Part shown: in pieces, positions 16,816 to 24,677 of the stretch
Numbering within the stretch: position 1 is the first letter of the stretch
How the letters are laid out: each line of letters begins with the position of its first letter
Source of the DNA: Candidatus Saccharimonadota bacterium
GTDB lineage: Bacteria > Patescibacteriota > Saccharimonadia > Saccharimonadales > 2-12-FULL-41-12
DNA: 46,643 nt
Assembly (NCBI GenBank): GCA_022842995.1
Contig: JALHOM010000006.1
Span: forward strand, 19,459-66,101
Reading direction: 5' to 3'
Position numbers and translations under genes: made by a program
The notes under the pieces: model-generated
Seen by the model: only the letters and a program-made list of their open reading frames with translations
Databases searched by the model: none
Told to the model about the DNA's origin: nothing

Positions 16816-17079
16816 ATGATTAGATTTCTTAGTAAAATGCAGGTTCCTTATTGACGTACGATGTCCGTGTCCCGGAAGAATTATTAGTCTGACGATAACG
16901 AACAGGCCGGTAAGCTTCCCGACACGCCAAAAGACGCAAAGCTATATATTTTCTGCCGTAGTGGCAACCGTTCCGCGGAAGCAGCTGATCTACTCAAGCA
17001 AGCGGGCTTTACTAACGTAGTTGATTTGGGCGGACTCAGCGACGTTCAAAAAATCGGCGGAAAATTATCGAAAGGGTAG
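16816..17079 (+). pseudogene. rhodanese-domain gene remnant
   Basis: Pieces of a small sulfurtransferase survive in different frames. NAGSLLTYDVRVPEELLV (from 16836, ending at a TGA at 16890) is the N-terminal rhodanese motif. The active-site part LPDTPKDAKLYIFCRSGNRS and AADLLKQAGFTNVVDLGGL, ending at TAG 17077-17079, is in another frame. The intervening GHI...GAINIP segment is deleted. Upstream, MIRFLSKMQ in a third frame may be the original start. At least one frameshift and one deletion make it non-functional. Confidence 0.7.
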
Positions 17080-17091
17080 AGGGGGGTTACT

Positions 17092-17358
17092 ATGAAGATA
17101 GCTGCGTACAGCTCCGCAACTTGTCCGTACTGCGTGATGCTCAAAAGATGACTAAAAGATATTATGCTCGAGTTTACCGAATACAATGAAATCCTAATTG
17201 AGCTGAAGTAGATTGTCTATATAGTCCAGTTTATTTCAAATTGATATATAGAACAGCTGCGTGAAGAGCGCAGAGTATTTCTATCAATAGGCCCCGAGGT
17301 CATTCACAGTACTGGATTTTACGTTGGAATATATTCTGGATTTAAACCAGTAGCTTAA
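17092..17358 (+). pseudogene. glutaredoxin-like gene remnant (CPYC motif)
   Basis: ATG at 17092, preceded by a purine-rich ribosome binding site, begins MKIAAYSSATCPYCVMLKR, the glutaredoxin active-site region. It is cut by TGA at 17149 where TGG (Trp) would fit, then continues LKDIMLEFTEYNE to a TAG at 17206. A later segment ending GFYVGIYSGFKPVA at 17358 resembles the family C-terminus (G..VGGY.D). The three pieces indicate a decayed thiol oxidoreductase next to a decayed rhodanese. Confidence 0.6.
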
Positions 17359-17507
17359 GTGGGGTCACGTCTTGGTACTGGTCCGGATAAAATAGACAAT
17401 AATACACCGCCCTTCTCAAATAGACGAAGAATTTACGCATAAAATCCGATTAACTGCCTCAATAAGATATGAAGCAATTTGCCAGCTAGACCAAATTTTT
17501 TGAGTAG
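17359..17507. other. intergenic, nothing recognised
   Basis: AT-rich sequence between the decayed redox genes and the end of the minus-strand secreted protein gene. No gene, repeat or clear terminator was seen. Confidence 0.3.
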
Positions 17508-18305
17508 TTAGTCATACTTAAAAACGGGCCAATTACCGCTGTAGCCTCTCCGATTGTTATTGGTTTTTGCATGATCTACATTGCAAACTAGACGTAATGA
17601 GGCAGCCTTTGGCATAGGGAGTATAACTCGCTGAGGGACAACACCCGGCATCATATCAAACATGTACGTGTAAGTACCTTTGAACGGTCGCGATACTAGA
17701 TCGCTTTCAGCTGATCGATCAGGCCTTACGCAATGTATCCAATTGGTCTGAGCAATAGGCATGGCCATCGATATTTTATCGCCAAAACCACGTCGCAATA
17801 GCCTGGCATTGTAATCTCTCCGTCGTTCCATGTATACGTACGATTTAGGCGAGAAGCGTGAGGTGATGAGTGTTTCGGGCGTTACTACAAAATCTTGTCT
17901 TGCGTTTGGGTTATTCCTTGTACCGATCCGGTCGATAAGAGTTACCTCCTCTACTCTCTCAAGACCTTGGCCAGTACAATGGCTTGTGCCACTCCTCGTG
18001 TAAAAAGATAGGCCAGCTGGCCAGCCTTGCAGGGGAACTAAAGGAAATGGCTCGATAGACGGCAGCATACCAGAAAGCCGACATTTAATTTCTAGTTCTC
18101 GCCCTGTATTATCCTTAAAAGCAATTGGGGTATTGTTTTTCAAATGTACAGCACCAGGAAAAGCATACGGATCATGCCTATTGATTTTCCAGACTTGCTG
18201 AGCAACAGCATCTGTCGGTGTTCCAACCATAATGAGCGAAGATAAAACAAACCCAGTAGCAGCGAGAGGGCATCTATTTCCAAAAATGAATTCAGGTTGT
18301 TTCAT
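17508..18305 (-). CDS. secreted four-cysteine family protein (member A)
   Basis: A 265-residue predicted secreted protein with no recognised domain. The signal peptide is residues 1-36, ending near TDAVAQQ. Mature cysteines are at 75, 110, 192 and 241. C3-C4 spacing (49) matches that of the other members in this window, whereas C1-C2 (35) is shorter. The motif TGQGLERVEEVTLI directly after C110 matches SGTGLERLAYFTV of the protein at 26606. The mature part is rich in Arg, Pro and Tyr. It has a good ribosome binding site (AAAGGA). It lies alone next to decayed genes and tRNA-Trp, about 6 kb from the other members. Function unknown; an extracytoplasmic disulfide-bonded protein is inferred. Confidence 0.7.
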   Translation of the reverse strand: MKQPEFIFGNRCPLAATGFVLSSLIMVGTPTDAVAQQVWKINRHDPYAFPGAVHLKNNTPIAFKDNTGRELEIKCRLSGMLPSIEPFPLVPLQGWPAGLSFYTRSGTSHCTGQGLERVEEVTLIDRIGTRNNPNARQDFVVTPETLITSRFSPKSYVYMERRRDYNARLLRRGFGDKISMAMPIAQTNWIHCVRPDRSAESDLVSRPFKGTYTYMFDMMPGVVPQRVILPMPKAASLRLVCNVDHAKTNNNRRGYSGNWPVFKYD

Positions 18306-18758
18306 ATCATTCCTTTCAACGACATTGATTCTTGATCAAAAAAAACTAAATCTATGCTTCAGAATCAGCCTAACATCATGCCTATTTAATCAATGCGAAT
18401 TAATATACCATCTACCACCAGCATTGTCATTCACTTCGTAATGGGTTCAGTTTACTACTCCGGAACATAGCGTAATTCTAGGTAAGCTTGTGGCGAGGTG
18501 AACCAGCTTGGCTGGTTCTCCCGAGTTATCTAATCGAAGAGATCGAGCCTGAGGTTTTTGGTCAGCACACATCCATAGAGTTTGCGAGAATGTCACTTCT
18601 GAACAGAAGTGTTTGATATTTTCCAAACTTTATTGCGAATTATTTTTACAAATAAGGGATTTTATCTGTTAAGCACACAAAATTCGCGAAGATAATTGCA
18701 AAAAATGTAACTGAATTTCACCAAATTTTAGGAGGCCAGAAATGACTAACCAAACCGT
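18306..18758. other. intergenic with two hairpins
   Basis: No convincing gene. Hairpins occur at 18500-18518 (GAACCAGC/GCTGGTTC) and around 18592-18610 (CACTTCTG/CAGAAGTG). A perfect Shine-Dalgarno (AGGAGG, 18730) precedes an ATG at 18742, but the 43-codon frame runs across the tRNA-Trp gene on the other strand and is probably not a real gene. Confidence 0.4.
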
Positions 18759-18784
18759 AAAAAAAGACCCTCATAACAAGGGTC
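18759..18784 (-). terminator. terminator of tRNA-Trp (minus strand)
   Basis: GACCCT (18766-18771) pairs with AGGGTC (18779-18784). On the minus strand the stem is followed by seven T residues. It lies 33 bp downstream of the tRNA-Trp 3' end. Confidence 0.8.
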
Positions 18785-18816
18785 GTCTAACACTACTCGA
18801 ACGTAGCCGTTCTATA

Positions 18817-18891
18817 TGGCAGGGGCACGTGGAATCGAACCACGATCTAAGGTTTTGGAGACCTTTATACTAACCGTTGTACTATGCCCCT
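18817..18891 (-). tRNA. tRNA-Trp (CCA)
   Basis: Acceptor AGGGGCA/TGCCCCT, discriminator G, CCA encoded. Anticodon arm AAGGT-CTCCAAA-ACCTT gives anticodon CCA. T arm TCGTGG-TTCGATT-CCACG. The 5' end overlaps the stop codon of the GIY-YIG gene by 2 bases. Confidence 0.95.
18855..18891 (-). repeat. direct repeat, 5' half of tRNA-Trp (intact copy)
   Basis: These 37 bases recur at 19184-19220 with a single mismatch. Together they bracket the GIY-YIG gene in a 329-bp unit. Confidence 0.85.
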
Positions 18892-19138
18892 ATGGCTGGT
18901 CAATTCTTGAAAGCAATGCTTTAGTTGCTGAACGACTTCTTTTTAAAGTATTTTCACGTTTACGAGCCTGCGCCTCATTGTCGTATGCTTCGTAATAGCG
19001 TAATTTTAATGGCAAGTATGGTTTGGTCGACGAGACTAATCCTGAACTATGTTGCAGAATCCTATTTTTTAAATCCTTCGTAAAACCATAGTAATGCCAA
19101 GTTTTATCCCGAGACTCTAATAGGTATACGTACCACAT
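18890..19138 (-). CDS. small GIY-YIG nuclease-domain protein
   Basis: An 82-residue stand-alone GIY-YIG domain of the UPF0213/YhbQ size class. The signature appears as MWYVYLLES followed by WHYYGFTKDLKNRILQHSSG, with the catalytic Arg in KNRILQH and a C-terminal ARKRE that may supply the metal-binding Glu. Members of this class are thought to be structure-specific DNA nucleases, but cellular roles are poorly known. The gene starts 14 bp after a degenerate tRNA-Trp copy and its stop codon overlaps the intact tRNA-Trp. This arrangement suggests it entered as a mobile cassette that reconstituted the tRNA. Confidence 0.85.
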   Translation of the reverse strand: MWYVYLLESRDKTWHYYGFTKDLKNRILQHSSGLVSSTKPYLPLKLRYYEAYDNEAQARKRENTLKRSRSATKALLSRIDQP

Positions 19139-19152
19139 CGGTATAGATTATC

Positions 19153-19220
19153 GTGGAATCGCCCGTACCTTGCAAGGTACGGGTTGGAGACCTTTATACT
19201 TACCGTTGTACTATGCCCCT
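19153..19220 (-). pseudogene. tRNA-Trp pseudogene with palindromic insert
   Basis: On the minus strand the 5' half is nearly identical to tRNA-Trp from the first base to the anticodon loop (one mismatch in 37). The anticodon-stem 3' side, variable loop and T-stem start are replaced by a perfect 22-base palindrome (CCCGTACCTTG plus its complement, 19162-19183). CGATTCCACG, the end of the T arm, follows. The 3' acceptor strand and CCA are missing, so it cannot be a functional tRNA. Confidence 0.75.
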
Positions 19221-19307
19221 TTAGACAACAAAACAATAGTAGCAAAATCCACGTAGTTTTGCGAGATGGCATATTCAGAGATAACTCTTTTTATTACGGG
19301 TGAAATC

Positions 19308-19316
19308 TGCTATAAA
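19308..19316 (+). promoter_or_regulatory. extended -10 promoter of the P-loop kinase gene
   Basis: TGC-TATAAA ends 9 bases before the ATG at 19326. This placement supports 19326 as start and a leaderless message. Confidence 0.5.
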
Positions 19317-19325
19317 GTTATGAGA

Positions 19326-19988
19326 ATGTCAGGCAAAATAACTCCTAAAAAGCCATTCGTGGTTATGATGTACGGCTTTCCAGGCTCCGGGAAAACAGCT
19401 TTTGCGCGTCAAATGAGCGAAGAATTAGGGGTTATTCACCTCCAGGAAGACCGTATTCTTCATGAATTGTTCGGAGGAAATATCTCTCCGGCAACTAAGA
19501 AGGCGTCACGTAAAGTCATGAACTTTATATTGGGCGATTACCTAAAATCCGGTATGTCAGTGATGTATGACGCAAGCGTTCTACGGTCTAGTGAACGTCG
19601 TCGCGTCAGAGAGATCGTACATCAATACCGCGCAACTCATCTCCTGGTCTGGTTACAGGTCGATCCCGAAACTTGTTATGAGCGAACCCGTAAGCGTGAT
19701 CACCGCAAAGCAGACGATAAGTACGCCCCCGACTATACCGAAGACGACTTTCGGGAAATCCTATCGTTCATGCAAAACCCGAACATGGAAGACTACATTG
19801 TTGTCAGTGGTAAGCATACATTTAACACTCAACGCTCGGCGGTAGTCAAAAAACTCATGGATCTCGACATTATAACTGTCGAAGAAGCCTCCCAGAATAT
19901 CGTTAAGCCAGGCCTTATGAATCTCGTTCCAAAGTCTAACTTACAGATGCGCGGGGATATTATTAACCGCAACATCCCTCTGAGATAA
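19326..19988 (+). CDS. P-loop kinase-like ATPase (AAA_33 / zeta-toxin-like fold)
   Basis: About 220 residues. A Walker A motif YGFPGSGKT (about residues 16-24) follows a single beta strand, as in small-molecule or nucleotide kinases of the AAA_33 group. A DASV...R segment and R-rich lid (YERTRKRDHRKADDKY) follow. The ORF remains open to an ATG at 19266, but the family begins just before the P-loop and the promoter sits at 19308-19316, so 19326 is preferred (19320 is also possible). Substrate unknown. Its stop codon overlaps the next start by one base (TAATG), so it is co-transcribed with the YgjP-like gene. Confidence 0.75.
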   Translation: MSGKITPKKPFVVMMYGFPGSGKTAFARQMSEELGVIHLQEDRILHELFGGNISPATKKASRKVMNFILGDYLKSGMSVMYDASVLRSSERRRVREIVHQYRATHLLVWLQVDPETCYERTRKRDHRKADDKYAPDYTEDDFREILSFMQNPNMEDYIVVSGKHTFNTQRSAVVKKLMDLDIITVEEASQNIVKPGLMNLVPKSNLQMRGDIINRNIPLR

Positions 19989-20710
19989 TGCCAGATTATG
20001 AGTTAGAGCTTGCAGGCATCGGCACTGTAGCTGTAACCGAAAAACGTGGTATGCGTTCACTCCGCATGCGGATTTCGCCAAAAGGCCAGGTCCTCGTCTC
20101 TGTTCCGCCTCGTGTTCCGCACGATTATGTAGAAAAATTCATACTAGATCGTCGTGACTGGATCTTAGACAATCTCCCCAAAAACCAGCCAGTGATCATA
20201 AACGGGGGCTATTTCGCAGGCAATGTAAAACTCGTGATCCGTGAAGGTGCCGTATCAAGAAGTCGTAGTGCAATGATGCAAAGCAACCTCATCATTCATC
20301 TTAAGGGTATCTACGACCCAATTAATAAGACTCAGCAGGAGTACATCGAAAAAAAGATTCTCTTAGCGATGAACACCCTGGCCGAAAGAACTCTTCTGCC
20401 GAGGCTCGAAGAACTAGCCACAAGATCTGACCACAAGTTTAATCAGGCGTACGTTAAACCGCTTATCAGCCGGTGGGGAAGTTGCGACAGCAATCAAAAC
20501 ATCATCCTTAATACCTACCTGGTTCAAGTACCAAAAATTCTGCAAGATTACGTAATCTACCACGAATTAACGCATACCAAACACATGCATCATGGCAAAG
20601 AATTCTGGAGTCACATGGCGAGCTTGCAGCCAAGCTACAAACTTTACCGCTCCATGCTAAAAAAATACCAAACAGCTATTGTAATGACCGAAAATCCAAG
20701 CGAGCCGTAA
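19988..20710 (+). CDS. YgjP-like metallopeptidase (M48-related, DUF45)
   Basis: A 240-residue cytoplasmic protein. The C-terminal half carries the family pattern: SRWGSCDSNQNIILNTYLVQVP, then DYVIYHELTHTKHMHHGKEFW with the zinc ligands HELTH and the following His. The N-terminal half is a beta-rich domain with LRMRISPKGQVLVSVPPR, typical of YgjP proteins. E. coli YgjP-type proteins are assigned to metal-dependent hydrolases with unclear substrates. Coupled by a 1-base overlap to the P-loop kinase. Confidence 0.88.
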   Translation: MPDYELELAGIGTVAVTEKRGMRSLRMRISPKGQVLVSVPPRVPHDYVEKFILDRRDWILDNLPKNQPVIINGGYFAGNVKLVIREGAVSRSRSAMMQSNLIIHLKGIYDPINKTQQEYIEKKILLAMNTLAERTLLPRLEELATRSDHKFNQAYVKPLISRWGSCDSNQNIILNTYLVQVPKILQDYVIYHELTHTKHMHHGKEFWSHMASLQPSYKLYRSMLKKYQTAIVMTENPSEP

Positions 20711-20716
20711 TGCTTA

Positions 20717-20725
20717 TGGCATAAT
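20717..20725 (+). promoter_or_regulatory. extended -10 promoter of the histidine kinase gene
   Basis: TGG-CATAAT ends 8 bases before the ATG at 20734 and predicts a leaderless transcript. Confidence 0.5.
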
Positions 20726-20733
20726 AGGACTAT

Positions 20734-21897
20734 ATGCCGAACAAAAAGCCTCTCAAAAAGACCAAACCAAAGCCAACAGTCGAAGCGCTTATTTCCGAGC
20801 ATCAAGCAGCCTCATTAGTTTCTGCAGAGCTAGAAAGAGAACGCTTGCTTTCATTGATCAACAGCATGGCGGACGGCGTTATTGCTACCGACGAACATGG
20901 CAAGATAGCTCTGTATAATGGCGCGGCTCTCAATATCCTTGACCAGAATATCAATCTCGCGAAAAAAAAGATCGATTCAGTGGCCAAAATTGTTGATAGT
21001 AACAACCAGCCAATCTCACTGACCGACATGATTATCACGACGACAACTCAAGTTACCTCCCGAGATCACAAGATTATTTACGCCGATGGCAGTATCGGCA
21101 ACCTCTATTTATCGATTGCTCCCGTAAAACTTGGTTTCGGCGTAGATGGCAACAAGGGATTCGTCGTCTTACTACGTGATATCACCAGAGAAAAATCACT
21201 CGAAGAAGAACGAGATGAATTCATCAGTGTTGTCAGTCACGAACTCCGCACGCCAATCGCCATAGCCGAAGGACACATTGGTAACGCCCAGTTTATGTTC
21301 GAAAGAACCGAAGGCAATCCCGAAGTCAAAAAAACACTCGATATCGCTCATGAACAAGTCGTCTTTTTGGCTGGGATGATCAACGACCTCGCAACGCTCT
21401 CTCGGGCCGAACGTGGAGTCTTGAAAGTCGAACCCGAGCCGATCAACACGCACGACCTCGTCAAAGAACTTCACGCTACTTATAGTATTGATGCTGCGGC
21501 AAAAGGCCTCAAGCTGAATATTCGACTTGACCCCAAGCTCGAACTACTCAGTAGCAGTAAACTCTACGTAAAAGAAGTTCTACAAAACTTCATTACAAAT
21601 GCAATCAAATATACCGAAAAGGGCAGCATTTTATTGAGTGCCACACATAGGCTCGACGGCGTACTTTTTGAAGTATCGGACACTGGTATCGGGATATCTA
21701 AAACAGATCAAGAAAGAGTGTTCGATAAGTTTTTTAGGAGCGAAGACTTCCGAACACGTGCTAGTAGCGGAACCGGACTGGGCCTTTACGTGACCATGAA
21801 GCTGGCTCGGTTAATCCACGCCGAGATAAGTCTTCACAGTGGACTAAATCACGGCACGACGTTCTCTATATTTATACCAAATTATTGCGAAATCTAG
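20734..21897 (+). CDS. orphan cytoplasmic PAS-domain sensor histidine kinase
   Basis: A 387-residue histidine kinase. A PAS domain spans about residues 38-150 (SMADGVIATDEHGKIALYNGAAL). The HisKA dimerisation helix has the phospho-acceptor His169 in VVSHELRTP. The ATPase domain shows the N box NFITNAIKYTEKG, the G1 box DTGIGI, the F box and the G2 box GTGLGLY. There is no signal peptide or membrane helix, so it senses an internal cue or docks to a membrane partner. No response regulator gene lies in this window. The start is preceded by a promoter rather than a ribosome binding site. Confidence 0.92.
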   Translation: MPNKKPLKKTKPKPTVEALISEHQAASLVSAELERERLLSLINSMADGVIATDEHGKIALYNGAALNILDQNINLAKKKIDSVAKIVDSNNQPISLTDMIITTTTQVTSRDHKIIYADGSIGNLYLSIAPVKLGFGVDGNKGFVVLLRDITREKSLEEERDEFISVVSHELRTPIAIAEGHIGNAQFMFERTEGNPEVKKTLDIAHEQVVFLAGMINDLATLSRAERGVLKVEPEPINTHDLVKELHATYSIDAAAKGLKLNIRLDPKLELLSSSKLYVKEVLQNFITNAIKYTEKGSILLSATHRLDGVLFEVSDTGIGISKTDQERVFDKFFRSEDFRTRASSGTGLGLYVTMKLARLIHAEISLHSGLNHGTTFSIFIPNYCEI

Positions 21898-21910
21898 ACT
21901 TTCGAAGAGA

Positions 21911-23413
21911 CTATCTAATTTTTGGCAATCGGGGAATAGTCGTTAATACTGGTCGACAGACGTTACGTCCCTTCCAGACTACTTCAGAGAATTCATATGC
22001 CCACATAGAATAGATCATGACGATGATCTCTAGGATTACACTTACAGGGAACAAAACAACTTTACGCATACTTATAGAGCCCGATACAGCCCTACAAACA
22101 CGGGCTTGGATATATAGCAGAACTAATGAAGCAAGCAGACTAAGAAGTAGTATGTAGGCCGGGAATCCATAGATGACTGAGGCGATACAGATAAGTCCAG
22201 GCGACAAAAAGAAAACTGCATACCACACAGAAGATACGATTATACGCTCTATTTGGTTCCCGGACTCTGGATATCGTGTCCTGACGGCCGTGTTCCACTG
22301 TGCCTTGAGGCTTTTAACGCTATAAAGACCTAAGCCACTGCCTGCAAGGAAAAACGAATATGAGCCCGATCTACTACCTAAGCGGGCAAAGAACCTTTCG
22401 GGACGAATCGTTTTTTTAGCAGCACCAAAACCGCCTGATTTAGATAGAAAGCTACGCTCTGCTAGCCACACAGTACTTATGACTGGCGGAACTCTGCTGA
22501 AAATTTTTGGCAATACCAGCTCACGATAGTAACGCAGCGGTTGCAGTATGAAACCGTCATCATACGCTTTCGGTCGGCTAGGCAGTATGGAGCACACTCG
22601 TGTTTTTTCAGCTAAAACGCGTGAAAAGATTGTGCGCAGATCTGTTTTGGCGAACCGGACATCTACTCCACAAAAAAGGACATATCGCCCCTGGGACTCA
22701 TCCAAAAGCTGTTGATAGGCATAGTTTTTGGCTAGCCAAGATTGAGCAGGTGCTTTGCCTTCAATAAAACGCACTCCTCTGTGGGCAAAGTCGCGGATAA
22801 TCTGCGGGGTCGTATCCTGTGAACAGTCATCTAAAACGAGTATCTCCATTTTTGGGTAATCTGACTCAAGAATAGACTCAAGGCAATCTTCTAGTTCGGC
22901 TGTTTCATTTCTGGCTGGAATGGCTACCGTTATGGTCGGCAGATTTTTGTCACTTAGCATTTTCTTGGCACTTTGAAACCGAGATTTAGCCACTGCATCT
23001 CTCGTATGGAACAAAAATACGAGGGCAACAACAAACTGTAGAGTAACTATGGCACCGAGTAACTGAATACCCGTAACTGAGTATTCTTCGATAATCGCTA
23101 TCGATAGAATGAACGCCGTCAGCATACAACTGAGCCATAGCGATGAAATAAAATGTCGTTTCCTGAGCTCAATATAGCGTGATGGTCGATGTGCGAGGCG
23201 CAAGATCGAAAACAAGTGGAATAATTGTAAAATAGCGAGTGTAACGGAGAAGATTAAGCCTTCATTAGCAACGAGCAAAAGTCCAACTGAAACCCCGATC
23301 AACACAACATTCAACGAAGACAGCAAAAGTCGAGCGGGCCATAGTAGCTTACTCGATATAACGAGCGAAATCAGAAAAGTCGCAATGACCAACCAAAGAT
23401 ACTGTTCGTTCAT
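21911..23413 (-). CDS. membrane GT2 glycosyltransferase
   Basis: A 500-residue membrane protein. Four or so N-terminal helices (residues 5-140) precede a GT2 domain starting near 165 with TVAIPARNETAELEDCL, then LDDCSQDTT and a nucleotide-binding acidic motif in FCGVDVRF (DVD instead of the usual DxD). Further membrane helices occupy about 385-470. The layout resembles CrtQ-like carotenoid glucosyltransferases and other lipid-linked transferases. Donor and acceptor are unknown; cell-envelope glycolipid or wall polymer synthesis is inferred. It is convergent with the histidine kinase (13 bp between stops) and divergent from secE. Confidence 0.82.
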   Translation of the reverse strand: MNEQYLWLVIATFLISLVISSKLLWPARLLLSSLNVVLIGVSVGLLLVANEGLIFSVTLAILQLFHLFSILRLAHRPSRYIELRKRHFISSLWLSCMLTAFILSIAIIEEYSVTGIQLLGAIVTLQFVVALVFLFHTRDAVAKSRFQSAKKMLSDKNLPTITVAIPARNETAELEDCLESILESDYPKMEILVLDDCSQDTTPQIIRDFAHRGVRFIEGKAPAQSWLAKNYAYQQLLDESQGRYVLFCGVDVRFAKTDLRTIFSRVLAEKTRVCSILPSRPKAYDDGFILQPLRYYRELVLPKIFSRVPPVISTVWLAERSFLSKSGGFGAAKKTIRPERFFARLGSRSGSYSFFLAGSGLGLYSVKSLKAQWNTAVRTRYPESGNQIERIIVSSVWYAVFFLSPGLICIASVIYGFPAYILLLSLLASLVLLYIQARVCRAVSGSISMRKVVLFPVSVILEIIVMIYSMWAYEFSEVVWKGRNVCRPVLTTIPRLPKIR

Positions 23414-23522
23414 ACCTATTTACCAATCATAGAGTTTACGCTTATTTTATCATTTTTTAAAACAGTGTATTTGTTTTCTTGTCGACAAAAGATTGACCAA
23501 ACGGCGGACTTACGGTAAGCTA

Positions 23523-23570
23523 TTGACGAAAGCACGAAATAGTCTACTTAAGTTATAGGTAGGCTTTTTT
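23523..23570 (+). promoter_or_regulatory. secE promoter and attenuator-like hairpin
   Basis: TTGACG (23523-23528) and TACTTA (23545-23550) are spaced by 16 bp. Overlapping the -10, AGTCTAC (23541-23547) could pair with GTAGGCT (23559-23565, one G-T pair) before a T run, like a terminator. Since the hairpin overlaps the promoter it would only affect read-through RNA. Confidence 0.4.
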
Positions 23571-23586
23571 AATTGGAGAAATACGC

Positions 23587-24012
23587 GTGGCCGAGGAAGA
23601 CAAGACAGTTAACAAACGTACGAAACGCAGTAATGCACCGAAGAAAACTCAATCTGTTCGTGAAAAACGCGAAGCTCATACAACCGCCAAACCTAAGCGC
23701 ATTCGATCAACTGCCGGCAAGATAACGACGCCCATCAAGAGCACGAAGAAGCTCGCTACTAAAGAAATACACGTCGTACCTCTACCCGATAACCGCATCG
23801 GTAAGTTCCTCGGCAAGAAAGGCCGATTGACGCCTAAGTTTGTGCGCGAAGCCTTTGCCGAAGTAAAGCTTGTGACTTGGCCGGATCGTAAAAATACGGT
23901 TAAGCTTACTATGGCAGTTTTTATTTTTGCTGTTATTTTTGCAGCAATTGTAGGCCTGCTTGACTGGGGACTTGGCGAATTGTTTGAAGAGTTTGTAGTT
24001 AAAAGAACGTAG
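23587..24012 (+). CDS. secE: preprotein translocase subunit SecE with basic N-terminal extension
   Basis: A 141-residue protein of the SecYEG channel. The C-terminal 60 residues are SecE-like: FVREAFAEVKLVTWPDRKNTVKLT, then one membrane helix (VFIFAVIFAAIVGLLDW). The N-terminal 75 residues are Lys/Arg/Thr-rich and predicted disordered, an addition to the minimal single-helix SecE. Start is GTG at 23587, preceded by GGAGAA. It stands directly before nusG as in most bacteria. The channel would export the secreted proteins encoded just downstream. Confidence 0.92.
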   Translation: MAEEDKTVNKRTKRSNAPKKTQSVREKREAHTTAKPKRIRSTAGKITTPIKSTKKLATKEIHVVPLPDNRIGKFLGKKGRLTPKFVREAFAEVKLVTWPDRKNTVKLTMAVFIFAVIFAAIVGLLDWGLGELFEEFVVKRT

Positions 24013-24059
24013 TAACGCTGCGTCGTTTAGTCCTAGCACAATCAATCACGGAGAAAAGC

Positions 24060-24602
24060 ATGTCAAAAAGATACGATTCTAAAAAACACTGGTACGCCAT
24101 CCATACCTATAGTGGCTACGAAGAGAAGGTTGCTGAAAGTATTCGCCAACGAGCCGAGAGTCTCGATATGGGAGATAAGATCTTTGACGTCCTGGTACCT
24201 AAAGAGAAGATGATAGAAATCAAGAACGGCAAACGCAAAGTCGTCGAAAAGAAGATTTTTCAAGGCTACGTACTGGTTCAGATGAAGCTTTCTGAGGATG
24301 CATGGTACATTGTGCGAAACACACCCAACGTCACTGGATTTGTCGGTACGGGCATCGACCCTACCCCGGTTAGCGATGACGAGATGGAGAAAATCAGCAA
24401 ACGCATGGGGCTCGAGCAGCCAAAACACAAGATAGATTTTTCTGTCGGCGAAGTTGTGAGCATTACAGACGGACCATTTAAGGGCTTCGACGGCTCCATT
24501 AGCGAAATTGACCCTACTAAAGGCAAGATCAAAGTCTTGGTCAACATGTTCGGCCGAGAAACACCGGTAGAACTCGACAGTCTCCAGGTCAAAAAAGTCT
24601 AG
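24060..24602 (+). CDS. nusG: transcription termination/antitermination factor NusG
   Basis: A 180-residue NusG with both parts: the NGN domain (KHWYAIHTYSGYEEKVAESI... KIFQGYVLVQMKL... VRNTPNVTGFVG) and the C-terminal KOW domain (VGEVVSITDGPFKGFDGSISEIDPTKGKIKVLVNMFGRETPVELD). It couples RNA polymerase to pausing, Rho or ribosomes. GGAGAAAAGC precedes the ATG. In most bacteria rplK follows directly; here about 4.7 kb of secreted and membrane protein genes intervene, after a hairpin at 24608-24626. Confidence 0.96.
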   Translation: MSKRYDSKKHWYAIHTYSGYEEKVAESIRQRAESLDMGDKIFDVLVPKEKMIEIKNGKRKVVEKKIFQGYVLVQMKLSEDAWYIVRNTPNVTGFVGTGIDPTPVSDDEMEKISKRMGLEQPKHKIDFSVGEVVSITDGPFKGFDGSISEIDPTKGKIKVLVNMFGRETPVELDSLQVKKV

Positions 24603-24607
24603 TATAT

Positions 24608-24626
24608 TGCCACAGCAATTGTGGCA
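24608..24626 (+). terminator. hairpin after nusG
   Basis: TGCCACA pairs with TGTGGCA across a GCAAT loop. No T run follows, so it may be a weak or factor-dependent terminator or an RNA-stabilising end at the start of the inserted gene island. Confidence 0.45.
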
Positions 24627-24677
24627 GATCTGCTTCCTAAAAGTTCAATATTCTTCATTTAGAGAAATGTAACAGTA

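Noticed and set aside
17092-17208. Recoding of UGA as an amino acid, suggested by the in-frame TGA in the glutaredoxin-like gene
   Set aside because: No other gene in the window needs UGA read-through, a TAG follows in the same frame, and the neighbouring rhodanese is also broken. Decay is simpler.
18742-18873. 43-codon plus-strand ORF with a perfect AGGAGG upstream
   Set aside because: It runs across the tRNA-Trp terminator and antisense through tRNA-Trp itself; the protein has no features. The Shine-Dalgarno may be a remnant of a lost gene.
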